Source of the DNA: an uncultured Dehalococcoidia bacterium
Lineage (GTDB): Bacteria > Chloroflexota > Dehalococcoidia > Dehalococcoidales > UBA3254
DNA: 5,675 bases
NCBI GenBank assembly: GCA_903890885.1
Contig: CAITCX010000066.1
Location: 1 to 5,675 of the forward strand
Direction of reading: 5' to 3'
Shown: positions 5,659 through 5,675 of the stretch, piece by piece
Numbering within the stretch: the stretch's first letter is position 1
Layout of the letters: every line of letters begins with the position of its first letter
Position numbers and translations under genes: made by a program
The notes under the pieces: generated by a model
Database searches by the model: none
The model's input: the letters and a program-made list of their open reading frames with translations, nothing else
What the model was told of the DNA's origin: nothing

Positions 5659-5675
5659 TTCTATTCTATCTAAAA

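Overview
The window is about 5.7 kb, moderately AT-rich, and carries six convincing protein genes in three transcription units. Two layouts meet tail to tail: five genes read rightward (309-4856) and one reads leftward (4953-5627). I see no RNA genes, insertion sequences or CRISPR arrays.

Left region (1-2581). A roughly 300-base AT-rich leader with promoter-like and palindromic sequences precedes a tight three-gene operon. It encodes a 101-residue charged protein of unknown function (309-614), an FAD-binding flavoprotein of the adenylylsulfate reductase alpha/fumarate reductase superfamily (625-2304), and a 66-residue 2x[4Fe-4S] ferredoxin (2306-2506). A textbook intrinsic terminator (2540-2581) closes it. 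The flavoprotein and ferredoxin look like a trimmed-down AprA/AprB pair. The ferredoxin would pass electrons to or from a non-covalently bound FAD, but the substrate-site regions differ from both AprA and fumarate reductase, so the substrate is unknown.

Middle region (2582-4856). An FMN nitroreductase-family protein (2709-3431) is followed 45 bases later by a 12-helix MATE efflux transporter (3477-4856), probably co-transcribed. A perfect-phase 17-bp tandem duplication sits directly in front of the nitroreductase ribosome binding site.

Right region (4857-5675). On the minus strand lies an archaellin (archaeal-type flagellin) with a class III signal peptide, a TTG start and a characteristic C-terminal beta domain. 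Its promoter lies at or beyond the window edge.

Organism. Strong Shine-Dalgarno sites, a hairpin-plus-T-run terminator and sigma-type promoter-like elements suggest a bacterium, yet the archaellin is an archaeal hallmark. From general knowledge, archaellum genes occur in Chloroflexota, including Dehalococcoidia-related anaerobes. An anaerobic Chloroflexota genome is therefore my best guess, with an archaellated euryarchaeon (for example a methanogen) as the alternative. The AprAB-like pair and the two-cluster ferredoxin fit an anaerobe either way.
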